Numbered from the stretch's first letter, positions 14,030 through 22,073 are shown. The stretch is DNA of 26,667 bases from an uncultured Oscillospiraceae bacterium (GCA_934454435.1 CAKSGA010000020.1:1-26667); one strand, 5' to 3'. The notes: generated by a model from the letters alone, not told the origin. Program-made: numbers and translations.

Positions 14030-15304
14030 TTATTTGGTGGGAGTTATTACGACGCACTTGTATTTTGTGTCTTTTGACGAGTCATAGTTTACGATGACTA
14101 TGCGGTCGTTCTCGAAGAACATTCCCATGTTGTCAGCAGGAAAAGGTGGATCATAAAGCGCTGCTGTGAGTTCTCCGGTGTCAAGGTCATATCTGCCGAT
14201 TACATATTTATGTGTCATGGACTTGAAACTGGACAGCGTGGTAATGAACAGACCGTCACGCTGTATGACAGTCTGTTCATGCCCGTAGCCGTGAACAGTG
14301 GTGCCGAGAATATGCGCTATGCTGTCCTTGTCGATGAAGCTGATTTTTACCCTGTAGTCCGGGACATCGGTTTCCTTGATGAAGTAGTAACTGTAAGCAT
14401 CTGAATTCATGTAGCAGTTCCCACGCAGGTCGCATGCCAAATCATTATCTCCGGAGTACATCTTCATTGAAACATTGCCGACGCCGTGGTGCGGCACTCT
14501 TGCCCCGATTTTGTACAGCTCGATCTCTTTGGTGAGGAGGTCGCAGGTGAATACCGCCTGGAATTCTTCGTCCCAGGAATGGAGCGTCATCTGACCGTCA
14601 AAATACAGTTTGTCGTATACAATGCACATCGAGGTGCTGTAGACGGTCCTCCCTTTTTCTTCGGGAATGGTGACGATGGTTTTTCCGTCTGATAATCGTT
14701 TTACGCTTATAATGTGGTCCTTGTAGAGCGCCAGGTAGTTATCGCTTGCCGCAACAGGTTTCTCTTCGCCGGTGTATATCTCCCTGACTGTGCCCGCCTG
14801 CATGTCCCAGCACATTGCCGAACTGTCTTCCCTTTCCGGGCAGTATCTGAAGAAAATATACCCCGGGCAGTGGTCGAAGATCTCGTATTTTTTAAGATCC
14901 ACCGGCGGAGTGAATTCGGTGTATTCCGCCTTTATGTCTGAAATGTCGCACCAGTTACCGTTGAGAGAAAAATACATATTGTTGACTGACCATTCGTTCA
15001 TTACGAGGTCAACGCCGCCTGCTTCTGAGGTCTGCGGCGACTCTGTGACAGCGGGCTCTTCATATATCTCCGTGGGGACTTCCGGCGTGGTGTCCGTGGT
15101 CGTACGGGGTATGAACCACCAGTGGTTCATACCGGAATGTGATGTAGCTTCAGAGGGAGTGGTGTATTCGGGCTCAGGATATTCGGTGGTGGGGAGCTCC
15201 TGCGGGTATTCTTCTTCGGTGGTCTGCCGGACGGTGGGGGCGGAATTTGAACAGCCGCACAGCAGTATCATTGCGGCAAAAAGGACGGCAAATCGTTTTT
15301 TCAT
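14030..15304 (-). CDS. Lipoprotein, paralogue of the adjacent 447-residue lipoprotein
   Basis: A 424-residue exported lipoprotein. The signal peptide ends in LLCGC with C18 as the lipid anchor, and a Pro/Glu/Thr-rich linker runs to about residue 95. The rest is beta-rich with no family I can name. Short strand-turn units (for example YDKLYFDGQMTL, then DLLTKEIELY) suggest propeller-like blades and a binding rather than catalytic role. The motif GVDLVMNEWS followed by LNGNWC is shared with the neighbouring lipoprotein, as is the blade region. Its ATG overlaps the neighbour's stop as ATGA, so the pair is translationally coupled. No clear terminator was found before the hprK promoter 41 bases downstream. 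Confidence 0.82.
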   Translation of the reverse strand: MKKRFAVLFAAMILLCGCSNSAPTVRQTTEEEYPQELPTTEYPEPEYTTPSEATSHSGMNHWWFIPRTTTDTTPEVPTEIYEEPAVTESPQTSEAGGVDLVMNEWSVNNMYFSLNGNWCDISDIKAEYTEFTPPVDLKKYEIFDHCPGYIFFRYCPEREDSSAMCWDMQAGTVREIYTGEEKPVAASDNYLALYKDHIISVKRLSDGKTIVTIPEEKGRTVYSTSMCIVYDKLYFDGQMTLHSWDEEFQAVFTCDLLTKEIELYKIGARVPHHGVGNVSMKMYSGDNDLACDLRGNCYMNSDAYSYYFIKETDVPDYRVKISFIDKDSIAHILGTTVHGYGHEQTVIQRDGLFITTLSSFKSMTHKYVIGRYDLDTGELTAALYDPPFPADNMGMFFENDRIVIVNYDSSKDTKYKCVVITPTK

Positions 15305-16644
15305 GAGTTCTCTCCGGTTCTGTACATGGTTATTTTATTGTCGTGGGGCTGCATGATGTATATTGCTTCATTGTCGGATATAATGCTTGTGGTGTTATGC
15401 TCAGTTTCTCTGTATATGCTGTATATGAAATCCTCCTCCGGGAAGCTGATCATTGCAGCCCGGGCGGTGTTGTTATCAGTGTCGTATATCCCGAGCACCA
15501 GGTTGTTATGCGTCATGTCCTGTTTTCCCAGCCACATTGCGAAAATGCAGTCCTTTGTGAGATGAAGAGAGCTTGCATCAAACGAATATCCTGTTTCGCC
15601 GAGGTAATGCTGGGCTTCGTTTTTGTAATTGTGGTCGGGACGGTGGTCAGTCCAGTAAAGGGCGTATTTGTAGCCGAGAATGTCGTTGTAGGTGCGTATT
15701 TTTGACGTTGTGTAGTAGCTTTCCTGCATATTGCTGCTTACCACTTTGTCGCCCGCATACAGTACTCTTGCCGCTGTTTCATCGAGGAGATTTTTCATAG
15801 TATCGCCCTCGAACCAGCACAGGTCTGCCGAGCCATACTGGAGCTGGCTCATATTTACGCCGAACAGCTCGAGCTCTCCGGTCGCCAGGTCAAGAGTATA
15901 GATTGCGTCAAGGGTCTGGTCAAATTCTGTCAGCTCATACATGCCGCCAATGTACATGGTGTCGTCAACTTCGTATATTCCAAGATCGGGCACAAGAGTT
16001 ATATTCCCGTTGTTCTCCGGGAGCTTATACAGCCACTCAGTCAGCGGGGCATTGTCAAGTGCGCTGCCTATAAAGATCTCGTGTGCGTTGTCATCGGCCG
16101 TTCTTTCTATTGCAAAGTACTTTTCTCCGGTGTACGCTATATGTTCATATTCCCCGCTCTGATACACCAGGCTTTCATCGCCGCTTGCAAGGTCGATATA
16201 CCACAGCTCCGCCGGGCTGGTGTTGGCGTATTTGGTGTTGTTGGGCTCCTGGACGGTCAGAAACAGGGTACCGCTGCCGAAGCTGTAGTAGCAGTCATTG
16301 TCCCACCATTTTTCCGGGAGATAGTAGTCGGTCTTTTCAAGGGGGAGCTCCTCGGGCTCGCACCAGGTCCCGTTCAGCTTGAACATATTGTCGAGCTCCG
16401 ACCATTTCCCGGCGCTGAGGTCTACTCCGGGTTCTGTATTGTCCTCCGGCTGAGATCCGGGATCACTGCCGGTTCCGGTCATTCCGGCGGGGGCGCTGGA
16501 GCCGACTTCGGCGGTTTGCTGCGGCACTGATATTTCCTCAGTGGGAGCCTGTACGGTTTCAGGTCCGGTAGAGGTGCCTGTATTCCCTGAGCAGCCACAG
16601 AGCAGGGTAATGGCTGCAAGAACTGCAATACTTCTGTATTTCAT
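15301..16644 (-). CDS. Lipoprotein, paralogue of the adjacent 424-residue lipoprotein
   Basis: A 447-residue exported lipoprotein with a signal peptide ending LLCGC (C18 lipidated) and a Ser/Thr/Gly/Glu-rich linker to about residue 73. It then has GVDLSAGKWS with LNGTWC, and a beta-rich body. The DDTMYIGGMYELTEFDQ and YTLDLATGELELF segments align with the equivalent segments of the downstream lipoprotein, so the pair arose by duplication. No enzyme motif is seen. AGGAGG at 16650-16655 supports the start. It is the first gene of a two-gene unit and overlaps the next by 4 bases. Confidence 0.82.
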   Translation of the reverse strand: MKYRSIAVLAAITLLCGCSGNTGTSTGPETVQAPTEEISVPQQTAEVGSSAPAGMTGTGSDPGSQPEDNTEPGVDLSAGKWSELDNMFKLNGTWCEPEELPLEKTDYYLPEKWWDNDCYYSFGSGTLFLTVQEPNNTKYANTSPAELWYIDLASGDESLVYQSGEYEHIAYTGEKYFAIERTADDNAHEIFIGSALDNAPLTEWLYKLPENNGNITLVPDLGIYEVDDTMYIGGMYELTEFDQTLDAIYTLDLATGELELFGVNMSQLQYGSADLCWFEGDTMKNLLDETAARVLYAGDKVVSSNMQESYYTTSKIRTYNDILGYKYALYWTDHRPDHNYKNEAQHYLGETGYSFDASSLHLTKDCIFAMWLGKQDMTHNNLVLGIYDTDNNTARAAMISFPEEDFIYSIYRETEHNTTSIISDNEAIYIMQPHDNKITMYRTGENS

Positions 16645-16673
16645 AATGACCTCCTGATGGCATAGTTTTCCTT

Positions 16674-16702
16674 ATTATAGCAGTCCTGCAAAACTTGAAA
16701 AA
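16674..16702 (-). promoter_or_regulatory. Candidate promoter for the lipoprotein pair
   Basis: A perfect TATAAT (16674-16679, minus strand) lies 29 bases upstream of the lipoprotein start codon. The -35 region at the ideal distance is only TTTTTC; TTGAAA-like bases are 2 closer. The -10 is convincing, the -35 is weak. Confidence 0.5.
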
Positions 16703-16787
16703 AGTTTCGCAGCACCCGATTTATAATGAATAAAACCTCAGGCTCTGCCAATGCTTATGTCACAGGGAAAAACGAACGGAGGTACTT

Positions 16788-17372
16788 ATGACAACACGGA
16801 TACTTGACATAATAATGGCGGCGGGAGCGGCTCTGGCGGTGCTTCTGGGGAGCTTCGGGGCGTTCGCCCGGGAATGCGACGAGATACCGCAGGAGGTGCT
16901 GCGGCTGCACATTCCCGCCAACAGCGACAGCGAGTACGACCAGCAGGTAAAGCTCCGCCTGCGGGACTTCGTGCTGGAGAAATTCGGCACGCAGCTTTCC
17001 GGGTGCAGCTCCAGGAGCGAAGCTGCGGAGGAGGTCCGCAAGCTGCTTCCGGAGATAGAAAAAAGCTGCTGCGAGTTTCTGTCGCAGCAGGGAGCAGGAT
17101 ATGGAGCCCATGCGGAGCTTACGGAGATGTACTTCACGACAAGGGAGTACGAAAATGTCACGCTCCCCGCAGGAAATTACCTTGCGCTGAGGCTGACCCT
17201 CGGCAGTGGTGAGGGGCACAACTGGTGGTGCGTTATGTTCCCGCCGCTGTGCATTCCGCTGGCTTCCGAGCCTATAGACGGAGATACCCTCCCGGCGGAT
17301 TTCACAACTGACAGGATAGAGGTCAGGTTTGCGGTGTTCGAGTTTTTCAAGGGATTGATGGGCGGAGAATAA
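16788..17372 (+). CDS. spoIIR: Stage II sporulation protein R (SpoIIR)
   Basis: SpoIIR is made in the forespore under sigma-F, exported, and triggers SpoIIGA to process pro-sigma-E in the mother cell. The 194-residue protein has an N-terminal membrane or signal segment (about 6-27). It has the family motif RLHIPANSDS followed by DQQVKLRLRD (39-60), then NVTLPAGNYLALRL and GHNWWCVMFPPLC (123-155). ACGGAGG sits just before the ATG. A clear sigma-F promoter was not found in the 140 bases upstream. The gene is divergent from the lipoprotein pair and less than 1 kb from the spoIIA operon, so the forespore signal and its regulator are close neighbours. Confidence 0.94.
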   Translation: MTTRILDIIMAAGAALAVLLGSFGAFARECDEIPQEVLRLHIPANSDSEYDQQVKLRLRDFVLEKFGTQLSGCSSRSEAAEEVRKLLPEIEKSCCEFLSQQGAGYGAHAELTEMYFTTREYENVTLPAGNYLALRLTLGSGEGHNWWCVMFPPLCIPLASEPIDGDTLPADFTTDRIEVRFAVFEFFKGLMGGE

Positions 17373-17377
17373 AAAAG

Positions 17378-17403
17378 AAAGGGTTGCAGGCGCAGCCCTT
17401 TTT
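17378..17403. terminator. Bidirectional terminator between spoIIR and the HD-domain gene
   Basis: AAAGGGTTGC (17378-17387) pairs with GCAGCCCTTT (17392-17401) with one G-U pair and a 4-base loop. T-runs flank both sides (TTTTT on plus; TCTTTTTT on minus). It lies between two convergent stop codons. Confidence 0.85.
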
Positions 17404-17409
17404 AGTTGG

Positions 17410-17961
17410 TTAAATAAACAGCGACAGCCGTATCAGCAGCGTCAGCGACATCGCCTTTGCCAGGCGGACTCTCCGGCAGCTCTTGCGTAGTATCATGCAG
17501 CAGAATTCACCCGTGGCACACGCCTTGTCTACAAGCTGTATCGCCCAGCCTTCGGCACTGTGCGGCATGTGAGGAGAGAGCGGCCACATGTGATTTGCGA
17601 TCATGTCCCCCTCCTTGTCGTTCAGGGGGAAACGCTCGGAAGCGTTGAAGAATGCCACTTTCGGGTGTCCGGCGCAGTGACCGCCCTCGCCGTCTACCGG
17701 GACATGCTCCTTACGGTCGTACAGGAAAAGGTCGTGGAGCAGACCGGCTCTGGCTGCGGAGCAGGCGTCCAGATGGAGCTTGCGGCAGAGCAGGAAGTTG
17801 TAATAGGAAACATTGACGCAGTGCTGGAGCCTTGTGGTGCCCTTGTGGTGAGTGTACCCGCCGAGCTGCTGCACCTCGGGATCCCTCAGCAGATCGCTGA
17901 TGCAGTGAAAAAACTCCGGTACGTCCGTGATCTGTCTGCGTGAAAAAATAGCTTTATACAA
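17410..17961 (-). CDS. HD-domain phosphohydrolase
   Basis: A 183-residue HD-superfamily protein, a family of metal-dependent phosphohydrolases. The ligand series is H47, then H76-D77 in AGLLHDLFLYD, H99, H124 in ANHMWPL and D145, so the active site looks complete. The opening THHKGTTRLQHC is typical of a clostridial HD group of unknown substrate. The C-terminus (170-183) is hydrophobic. The start appears to be TTG at 17961, with AAAGG about 11 bases upstream; no in-frame ATG precedes it. It is convergent with spoIIR and divergent from spoIIAA. The link to sporulation is positional only. Confidence 0.82.
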   Translation of the reverse strand: MYKAIFSRRQITDVPEFFHCISDLLRDPEVQQLGGYTHHKGTTRLQHCVNVSYYNFLLCRKLHLDACSAARAGLLHDLFLYDRKEHVPVDGEGGHCAGHPKVAFFNASERFPLNDKEGDMIANHMWPLSPHMPHSAEGWAIQLVDKACATGEFCCMILRKSCRRVRLAKAMSLTLLIRLSLFI

Positions 17962-18018
17962 AATATATGACGCCTTTCACAATTGGCATTTCTGCCCAAT
18001 TCTGTTGTTCGGTTTCTG

Positions 18019-18048
18019 TTGATATTGTACTATATTCTTATGTATAAT
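18019..18048 (+). promoter_or_regulatory. Possible sigma-A-type promoter upstream of spoIIA
   Basis: TTGATA (18019-18024), 18 bases, TATAAT (18043-18048). It lies over 200 bases before spoIIAA and overlaps the minus-strand promoter of the HD gene. A sigma-H promoter, expected for spoIIA from Bacillus, was not found. Confidence 0.4.
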
Positions 18049-18052
18049 GCAA
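18024..18052 (-). promoter_or_regulatory. Candidate promoter of the HD-domain gene
   Basis: On the minus strand TTGCAT (18047-18052), 17 bases, TACAAT (18024-18029). The leader to the TTG start codon at 17961 would be about 57 bases. Confidence 0.6.
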
Positions 18053-18078
18053 GAGTTTAGGAAGCGTTTTGTAGTATA

Positions 18079-18151
18079 TGCACAATTATTTTTCGCAGTT
18101 TTGTGCACATTTTCAACATGTGCAGAGCCTTTTGTATATTAATACACAAAA
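18079..18151. repeat. Inverted repeats in the 300-bp spoIIA leader region
   Basis: The gene-free stretch 17962-18261 contains TGCACA (18079-18084), a 7-bp inverted repeat TGCACAT/ATGTGCA (18104-18110 and 18118-18124), and a 22-bp near-perfect palindrome centred at 18140/18141 with one mismatched pair (18130-18151). A second TGTAGTATA-type motif recurs near 18069 and 18159. These may be operator sites; no known binding motif (Spo0A box, sigma-H) was recognised. Confidence 0.5.
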
Positions 18152-18261
18152 AGCGCCTGTAGTATACCTATATCGTTAAAACTACCTGATAATCCCGGTG
18201 TAATACTGACAGGCTTCGCAGAAGTTACGTGATATCATAAAAATACAAAGGAGGGGTAAAA

Positions 18262-18588
18262 ATGATCTCTATCATCACAGAGGGCGTACGAATGACAGCG
18301 GAGCTTTCCGGGGATATCGACCACCATGCGGCCCGGGAGCTGCGTCGTGAGCTTGACGAGATGATCTCACGCTGTCAGCCGGAGCTTCTGATCATTGATA
18401 TGAAGAACGTTGGATTTATGGACAGCAGCGGCGTCGGGCTGATACTCGGTCGGTTGAGGGCAGTGCGGGCGTTCGGCGGGGAGGTCGTCGTGCGGAGCGC
18501 ACCACCGCAGGTCGAGGCGGTTTTGAGATTATCGGGACTTTCAGGGCTTATTGCAGAGGGGGATAAAAATGAAACGGGAGTTACTTAA
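18262..18588 (+). CDS. spoIIAA: Anti-sigma F factor antagonist SpoIIAA
   Basis: A 108-residue STAS-domain anti-anti-sigma factor. When dephosphorylated by SpoIIE in the forespore it binds SpoIIAB and frees sigma-F. The motif FMDSSGVGLILGR places the phosphorylated serine at S55, equivalent to S58 in Bacillus subtilis. GDIDHHAARELR near residue 17 matches the family. A strong AAAGGAGG at 18247-18254 precedes the ATG. The 3' end overlaps spoIIAB by 20 bases, which implies coupled translation and the balanced stoichiometry this switch needs. Confidence 0.95.
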   Translation: MISIITEGVRMTAELSGDIDHHAARELRRELDEMISRCQPELLIIDMKNVGFMDSSGVGLILGRLRAVRAFGGEVVVRSAPPQVEAVLRLSGLSGLIAEGDKNETGVT

Positions 18589-19033
18589 CGAGTGCCGGGT
18601 GAGCTTTGCTCCGCTTTCGGTGAACGAGGGCTTCGCCAGGTCGGCGGCTGCGGCATTCGCCGCCCAGTGCGACCCTACGGTAAAGGAGCTCAGCGAGATA
18701 CGCACTGCGGTGTCCGAGGCGGTCACAAATGCGATAGTGCACGGCTACAGGGAATGCACCGGTCAGGTGGAGCTTCACATGCGGCACTATTCCGGAGGTC
18801 TGTTCGTGATAAGCGTGAAGGACCGTGGAGCAGGCATAGCTGACATAGATCAGGCGATGACGCCGCTGTTCACTACAGCTCCGGACGAGGAGCGCAGCGG
18901 TCTGGGCTTTTCGGTCATGGAGAGCTTCATGGACCGGGTGACGGTGAAAAGCGCCCCGGGAAAGGGGACCACAGTCACGCTGGAAAAGCACCTTAGCAGT
19001 CGGGTCACGGAAAATCACGGGCAGGAGGGCTGA
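18569..19033 (+). CDS. spoIIAB: Anti-sigma F factor / serine kinase SpoIIAB
   Basis: A 154-residue GHKL-fold kinase that holds sigma-F inactive and phosphorylates SpoIIAA. The ATP-binding boxes are the N box EAVTNAIVHGY (N54), G1 box DRGAGI (D85) and G2 box SGLGFSVMESF (110-120). The longest frame begins with a TTG at 18551, but the purine-rich AGAGGGGG at 18555-18562 would then lie inside the gene. The ATG at 18569 is the natural start and gives MKRELLNE, matching family N-termini. Two bases separate its stop codon from sigF. Confidence 0.95.
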   Translation: MKRELLNECRVSFAPLSVNEGFARSAAAAFAAQCDPTVKELSEIRTAVSEAVTNAIVHGYRECTGQVELHMRHYSGGLFVISVKDRGAGIADIDQAMTPLFTTAPDEERSGLGFSVMESFMDRVTVKSAPGKGTTVTLEKHLSSRVTENHGQEG

Positions 19034-19034
19034 C

Positions 19035-19694
19035 GTGGAGTATGCAGACAGTTCTGAGCGGGACAGGTTCATTGAGAGCAACCTCCCGCTGGTGCACAAG
19101 CTGGCGAACCGTTTCCGGGGCAGGGGGATAGAGTATGACGAGCTGTATTCCGCCGGCTGCGTGGGTCTTATCAAGGCGTGCGACCGGTTCGAGCCGGAGC
19201 GTGGGCTGTGCTTCTCGACATATGCAGTCCCGGTGATCCTGGGTGAGATACGCCGGCTGTTCCGGGACGGCGGGAGCGTCAAGATGAGCAGGGGTCTGAA
19301 AGAGCTCTCCATAAAGGCGGCACGGCTCCGGGAGCAGCTTTCCGCCAACGGTGAGCCCAGGGTGTCGGACATTGCGGCGGCGCTCGGCGTGTCCCGTGAA
19401 GAAGCCGCCGAGGCCCTGTGCGCTTCCGTGCCGCCGGTGTCACTGAATTCCGGCGGAAACGAGGGGGAGGAACTGACCGTTCCCTGTGACTCAGGCGAGG
19501 AAAGGCTCATCGACCGTCTGGCACTCCGGCGCTGCCTTGAAGAGCTCACCGGAACCGACCGGGATATAATAATATTCCGCTATTTCAGGGGAAAGACCCA
19601 GTGCGAGACCGCCCGTCTGCTTGGAATGACGCAGGTCATGGTGAGCCGCCGGGAGCGGCGTATAATCGCAGAGATGAGGGCGCAGTTGGTGTAA
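19035..19694 (+). CDS. sigF: RNA polymerase sporulation sigma factor SigF
   Basis: Sigma-F is the first forespore-specific sigma factor and directs spoIIR among others. The 219-residue protein has region 2 motifs ELYSAGCVGLIKA and FSTYAVPVILGEIRRLFRD, a region 3 helix set around SDIAAALGVSREEAAE, and region 4 with DRDIIIFRYFRGKTQ and a helix-turn-helix MTQVMVSRRERRI. Translation starts at GTG (19035), 6 bases after AGGAGG (19023-19028). It is the third gene of the classical spoIIAA-AB-sigF operon and is followed at once by a terminator, so spoVA genes are not co-transcribed here. Confidence 0.95.
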   Translation: MEYADSSERDRFIESNLPLVHKLANRFRGRGIEYDELYSAGCVGLIKACDRFEPERGLCFSTYAVPVILGEIRRLFRDGGSVKMSRGLKELSIKAARLREQLSANGEPRVSDIAAALGVSREEAAEALCASVPPVSLNSGGNEGEELTVPCDSGEERLIDRLALRRCLEELTGTDRDIIIFRYFRGKTQCETARLLGMTQVMVSRRERRIIAEMRAQLV

Positions 19695-19695
19695 C

Positions 19696-19720
19696 AGTCA
19701 GCGGAAAATCCGCTGACTTT
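19696..19720 (+). terminator. Terminator of the spoIIA-sigF operon
   Basis: AGTCAGCGGA (19696-19705) pairs perfectly with TCCGCTGACT (19709-19718) with an AAA loop. A short TTTAT tail follows. It begins 2 bases after the sigF stop. Confidence 0.75.
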
Positions 19721-19721
19721 A

Positions 19722-20600
19722 TCATGCTTCAGATGTAAAAAGCAGCCGTGTGCCGTCGTAGATCTCTTTCAGCAGACCCTTTTCCAAAAGCCAGGAAACA
19801 TAGCTGCGGACAGTCTGCCCGACCAGCAGGTACTGCATTAGGTACAGCCGTATCCGGTACTTTTCCAGTGACTGTGCGATGAGGTCGTCAATGGTCTGCG
19901 GAGTGCGGCACATGCCGATGATGTCCCTGGACACTTCGCTCACGGCGGCTATGTTGGTGCCGACCAGAGGACGTATATCAGAGCAGGTCAGGTCGTGAGA
20001 TGGAATGAACAGCTCTCCTTTCAGCTCTGACAGCTCGTCAAGGGAATGCAGATGCTTTTCAATGTCATAAATGAACGATATACGGTGCTTGCTGAGGGCG
20101 TCGGCACTGATCACAGCGTCCGCCGTGAACCACACGCCGTCCCGGGTGCAGAACACCGCCTGCGCCATGTCATGACCGTCCAGCCGGCGGAACGTCAGCC
20201 CTGCGGGCAGGTCATCGGGGGTGAACTCCCGGCATTCGCAGGGGGGAGGGAGCAGCAGCTTGCCGCACATCTCCGGAGAGGGTCTGCCGCCGTAAAGAGT
20301 GGTGGAAACAAGGAAGCTGTATTTCACCGCCGCTGCGCTTATTCCCGGCGCAAAGACCTCGCAGCCAGTCTGCTCCTTCAACCAGGACGCCCCGCTGACG
20401 TGATCGGTGTGGGAGTGCGTCAGGAACAGTTTCGTAAGGCGCCAGCCGTTTTCACGGATATGTGCCAGGGCGTTCCCGGCGCAGGTGCGGTCGCCGCAGT
20501 CTATCATGCAGACCTCTTCCGGCGAGTAACGGTATATTCCGATGTTGGTCGGGGCGCTCATGTACCAGGTGTCAGTTCCTGACTGGATAAGTTCAAACAA
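19722..20600 (-). CDS. MBL-fold metallohydrolase
   Basis: A 292-residue metallo-beta-lactamase-fold hydrolase. The zinc motif is THSHTDHVSG (H62, H64, D66, H67), followed by further ligands in LDGHDMAQ, FTADAV and IPSHD. The last 80 residues are helical and resemble the winged-helix-like extension of glyoxalase II-type and thioesterase-like members; the substrate is not identifiable. The start is TTG at 20600: GGAGG at 20608-20612 lies 7 bases upstream and no ATG is better placed. The gene is convergent with sigF and follows the AI-2E permease by about 53 bases on the same strand. Confidence 0.84.
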   Translation of the reverse strand: MFELIQSGTDTWYMSAPTNIGIYRYSPEEVCMIDCGDRTCAGNALAHIRENGWRLTKLFLTHSHTDHVSGASWLKEQTGCEVFAPGISAAAVKYSFLVSTTLYGGRPSPEMCGKLLLPPPCECREFTPDDLPAGLTFRRLDGHDMAQAVFCTRDGVWFTADAVISADALSKHRISFIYDIEKHLHSLDELSELKGELFIPSHDLTCSDIRPLVGTNIAAVSEVSRDIIGMCRTPQTIDDLIAQSLEKYRIRLYLMQYLLVGQTVRSYVSWLLEKGLLKEIYDGTRLLFTSEA

Positions 20601-20619
20601 TTTGTTTCCTCCATATGAA

Positions 20620-20645
20620 TTCCCCGGACGATTTCGCCCGGGGAA
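20620..20645 (-). terminator. Hairpin between the permease and the MBL gene
   Basis: TTCCCCGG (20620-20627) pairs with CCGGGGAA (20638-20645) and has a further CG/CG inner pairing. It lacks a T-run on the minus strand and is followed at once by the MBL Shine-Dalgarno site, so it may be a weak or attenuating terminator. Confidence 0.4.
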
Positions 20646-20653
20646 CCTGTCGT

Positions 20654-22000
20654 TTACTTTTTCTTGCTGTTTCTGGGCTTGATGCGGAATTTCTCCCTGT
20701 ATTCCTCGCTGCGCTGTTTTATCACGTCTGAGAAGCTGTGCTTGCTTTCGGTTTCCGGCTCCGGGGGGAGGTCAGGCTCGTCAGTGGCGTATTCCGGCGT
20801 GATGTAGCTGACGTCCTTGGCGTATTCAGCGGTGCTGCGGGGAAGTCTGCGCTTTTTCAGGCGGTTCTCGACAAAGTCCTTGAACAGCATGTAGACAACG
20901 GCGCACACGGGAACTCCCAGGAACATTCCTATCATGCCGAATAGACCGCCGCCGATAAGGATAGAAATGAGTATCCATACCGCAGGGAGACCGGTGGAGT
21001 CGCCGAGTATCCAGGGAGCGAGAATGTTGCCGTCCACTGCCTGGAGTATCGTGATGAAAATAATGAACCAGAGCGCCTGCATCGGGTCGTCGGACATCAG
21101 CAGGAGCAGTGCGCAGGGGATAGCTCCGATGAACGGACCTATATACGGGATAAGGTTGAACACGAACATTATCGCAGAGATAAGCAGCGCATAGGGCAGC
21201 CCCATGATGGTCGTACCGATAAAGCACAGAAGTGCGACAACGAACGCTTCGATGATCTTTCCGATTATGGAACCGAGGAACTTCTTGCTTGCTTCACGGC
21301 ATACGCCGAGGAAGCGCTGAGCCTTTTCGACTTTCAGGAAAGCGAAGATCAGCTTCTTGGTCTGACCTATGAACATTTCCTTGCGGGCAAGAAGATAGAT
21401 GGAGATTGTAAGACCGATGATGACGTTCTTCATCGTATCCAGTACCGCCCAGACCGTTGCTGCAACGTTTCCGGCGATACCCATAAGCTCATTGGAATAC
21501 TGATTCCATATGTTCCCGATGAATGTGTTGAACTTGTCAAGGGGATTGCCGAAGAACTTGATAAGATCCTGATTGTCCTCAAATATATCATTAAGCCAGT
21601 TCTTTATTGTGGCGACGTAGGTGTCCATTTTACCAAAGATGGAAGTCAGGTTGCCGACCAGCTGCGGTATCACCATTATTATTATCAGCGAGAGCACAAG
21701 TATAACAGCAAGCATGGTTATCGTCAGGGAAAATCCCCTTGCCTTGCTGCGGTCCTTTTTGTTCTGCGATGAGGAGAGTTTCCTGAATAACCCATTTTCG
21801 ATCTTTGCCATGAGTGGGTTGAGCAGGTAGGCGCAGAAAATGCCAATGATTATGGGATTTACGATAGCGCCCAGCACCGACAATTTTGACATCACGGAGT
21901 CAAAGTTGAATATGACCATTATCGCAATTGCGCTGACTATAACGGCGCCGGTTGCGTATACTGCGATAGTAAGATATTTCCTGTTCCAGTTGATATTCAT
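20654..22000 (-). CDS. AI-2E family transporter (YtvI/PerM-like permease)
   Basis: A 448-residue integral membrane protein of the AI-2E (UPF0118) family, whose substrates are varied and mostly unproven. It has a hydrophobic pair near the N-terminus (about 10-70), a further segment near 95-120, a long soluble loop with WNQYSNE, and a C-terminal block of helices. That block carries the family signature PYIGPFIGAIPCALL and the ILAPWILGDSTGLP / LGVPVCAVVY motifs. The final 70 residues are charged and cytoplasmic. The frame is open to a TTG at 22060, but the promoter -10 box at 22031-22036 lies inside that extension. The ATG at 22000 is therefore chosen, though its GGGGG Shine-Dalgarno site is only fair. 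Confidence 0.88.
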   Translation of the reverse strand: MNINWNRKYLTIAVYATGAVIVSAIAIMVIFNFDSVMSKLSVLGAIVNPIIIGIFCAYLLNPLMAKIENGLFRKLSSSQNKKDRSKARGFSLTITMLAVILVLSLIIIMVIPQLVGNLTSIFGKMDTYVATIKNWLNDIFEDNQDLIKFFGNPLDKFNTFIGNIWNQYSNELMGIAGNVAATVWAVLDTMKNVIIGLTISIYLLARKEMFIGQTKKLIFAFLKVEKAQRFLGVCREASKKFLGSIIGKIIEAFVVALLCFIGTTIMGLPYALLISAIMFVFNLIPYIGPFIGAIPCALLLLMSDDPMQALWFIIFITILQAVDGNILAPWILGDSTGLPAVWILISILIGGGLFGMIGMFLGVPVCAVVYMLFKDFVENRLKKRRLPRSTAEYAKDVSYITPEYATDEPDLPPEPETESKHSFSDVIKQRSEEYREKFRIKPRNSKKK

Positions 22001-22030
22001 ATGATTACCCCCGAAAGACTTATCATCAGT

Positions 22031-22060
22031 ATTATACACCAGAAACGGCACAAAAGTCAA
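22031..22060 (-). promoter_or_regulatory. Promoter of the AI-2E permease gene
   Basis: On the minus strand TTGACT (22055-22060), 18 bases, TATAAT (22031-22036). The predicted start near 22024 leaves about 23 bases before the ATG and rules out the longer ORF. Confidence 0.75.
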
Positions 22061-22073
22061 CCCCGGGGAGCTA

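Noticed and set aside
22001..22060. Longer N-terminus for the AI-2E permease
   Set aside because: It contains the gene's own promoter and starts at a TTG without a Shine-Dalgarno site.
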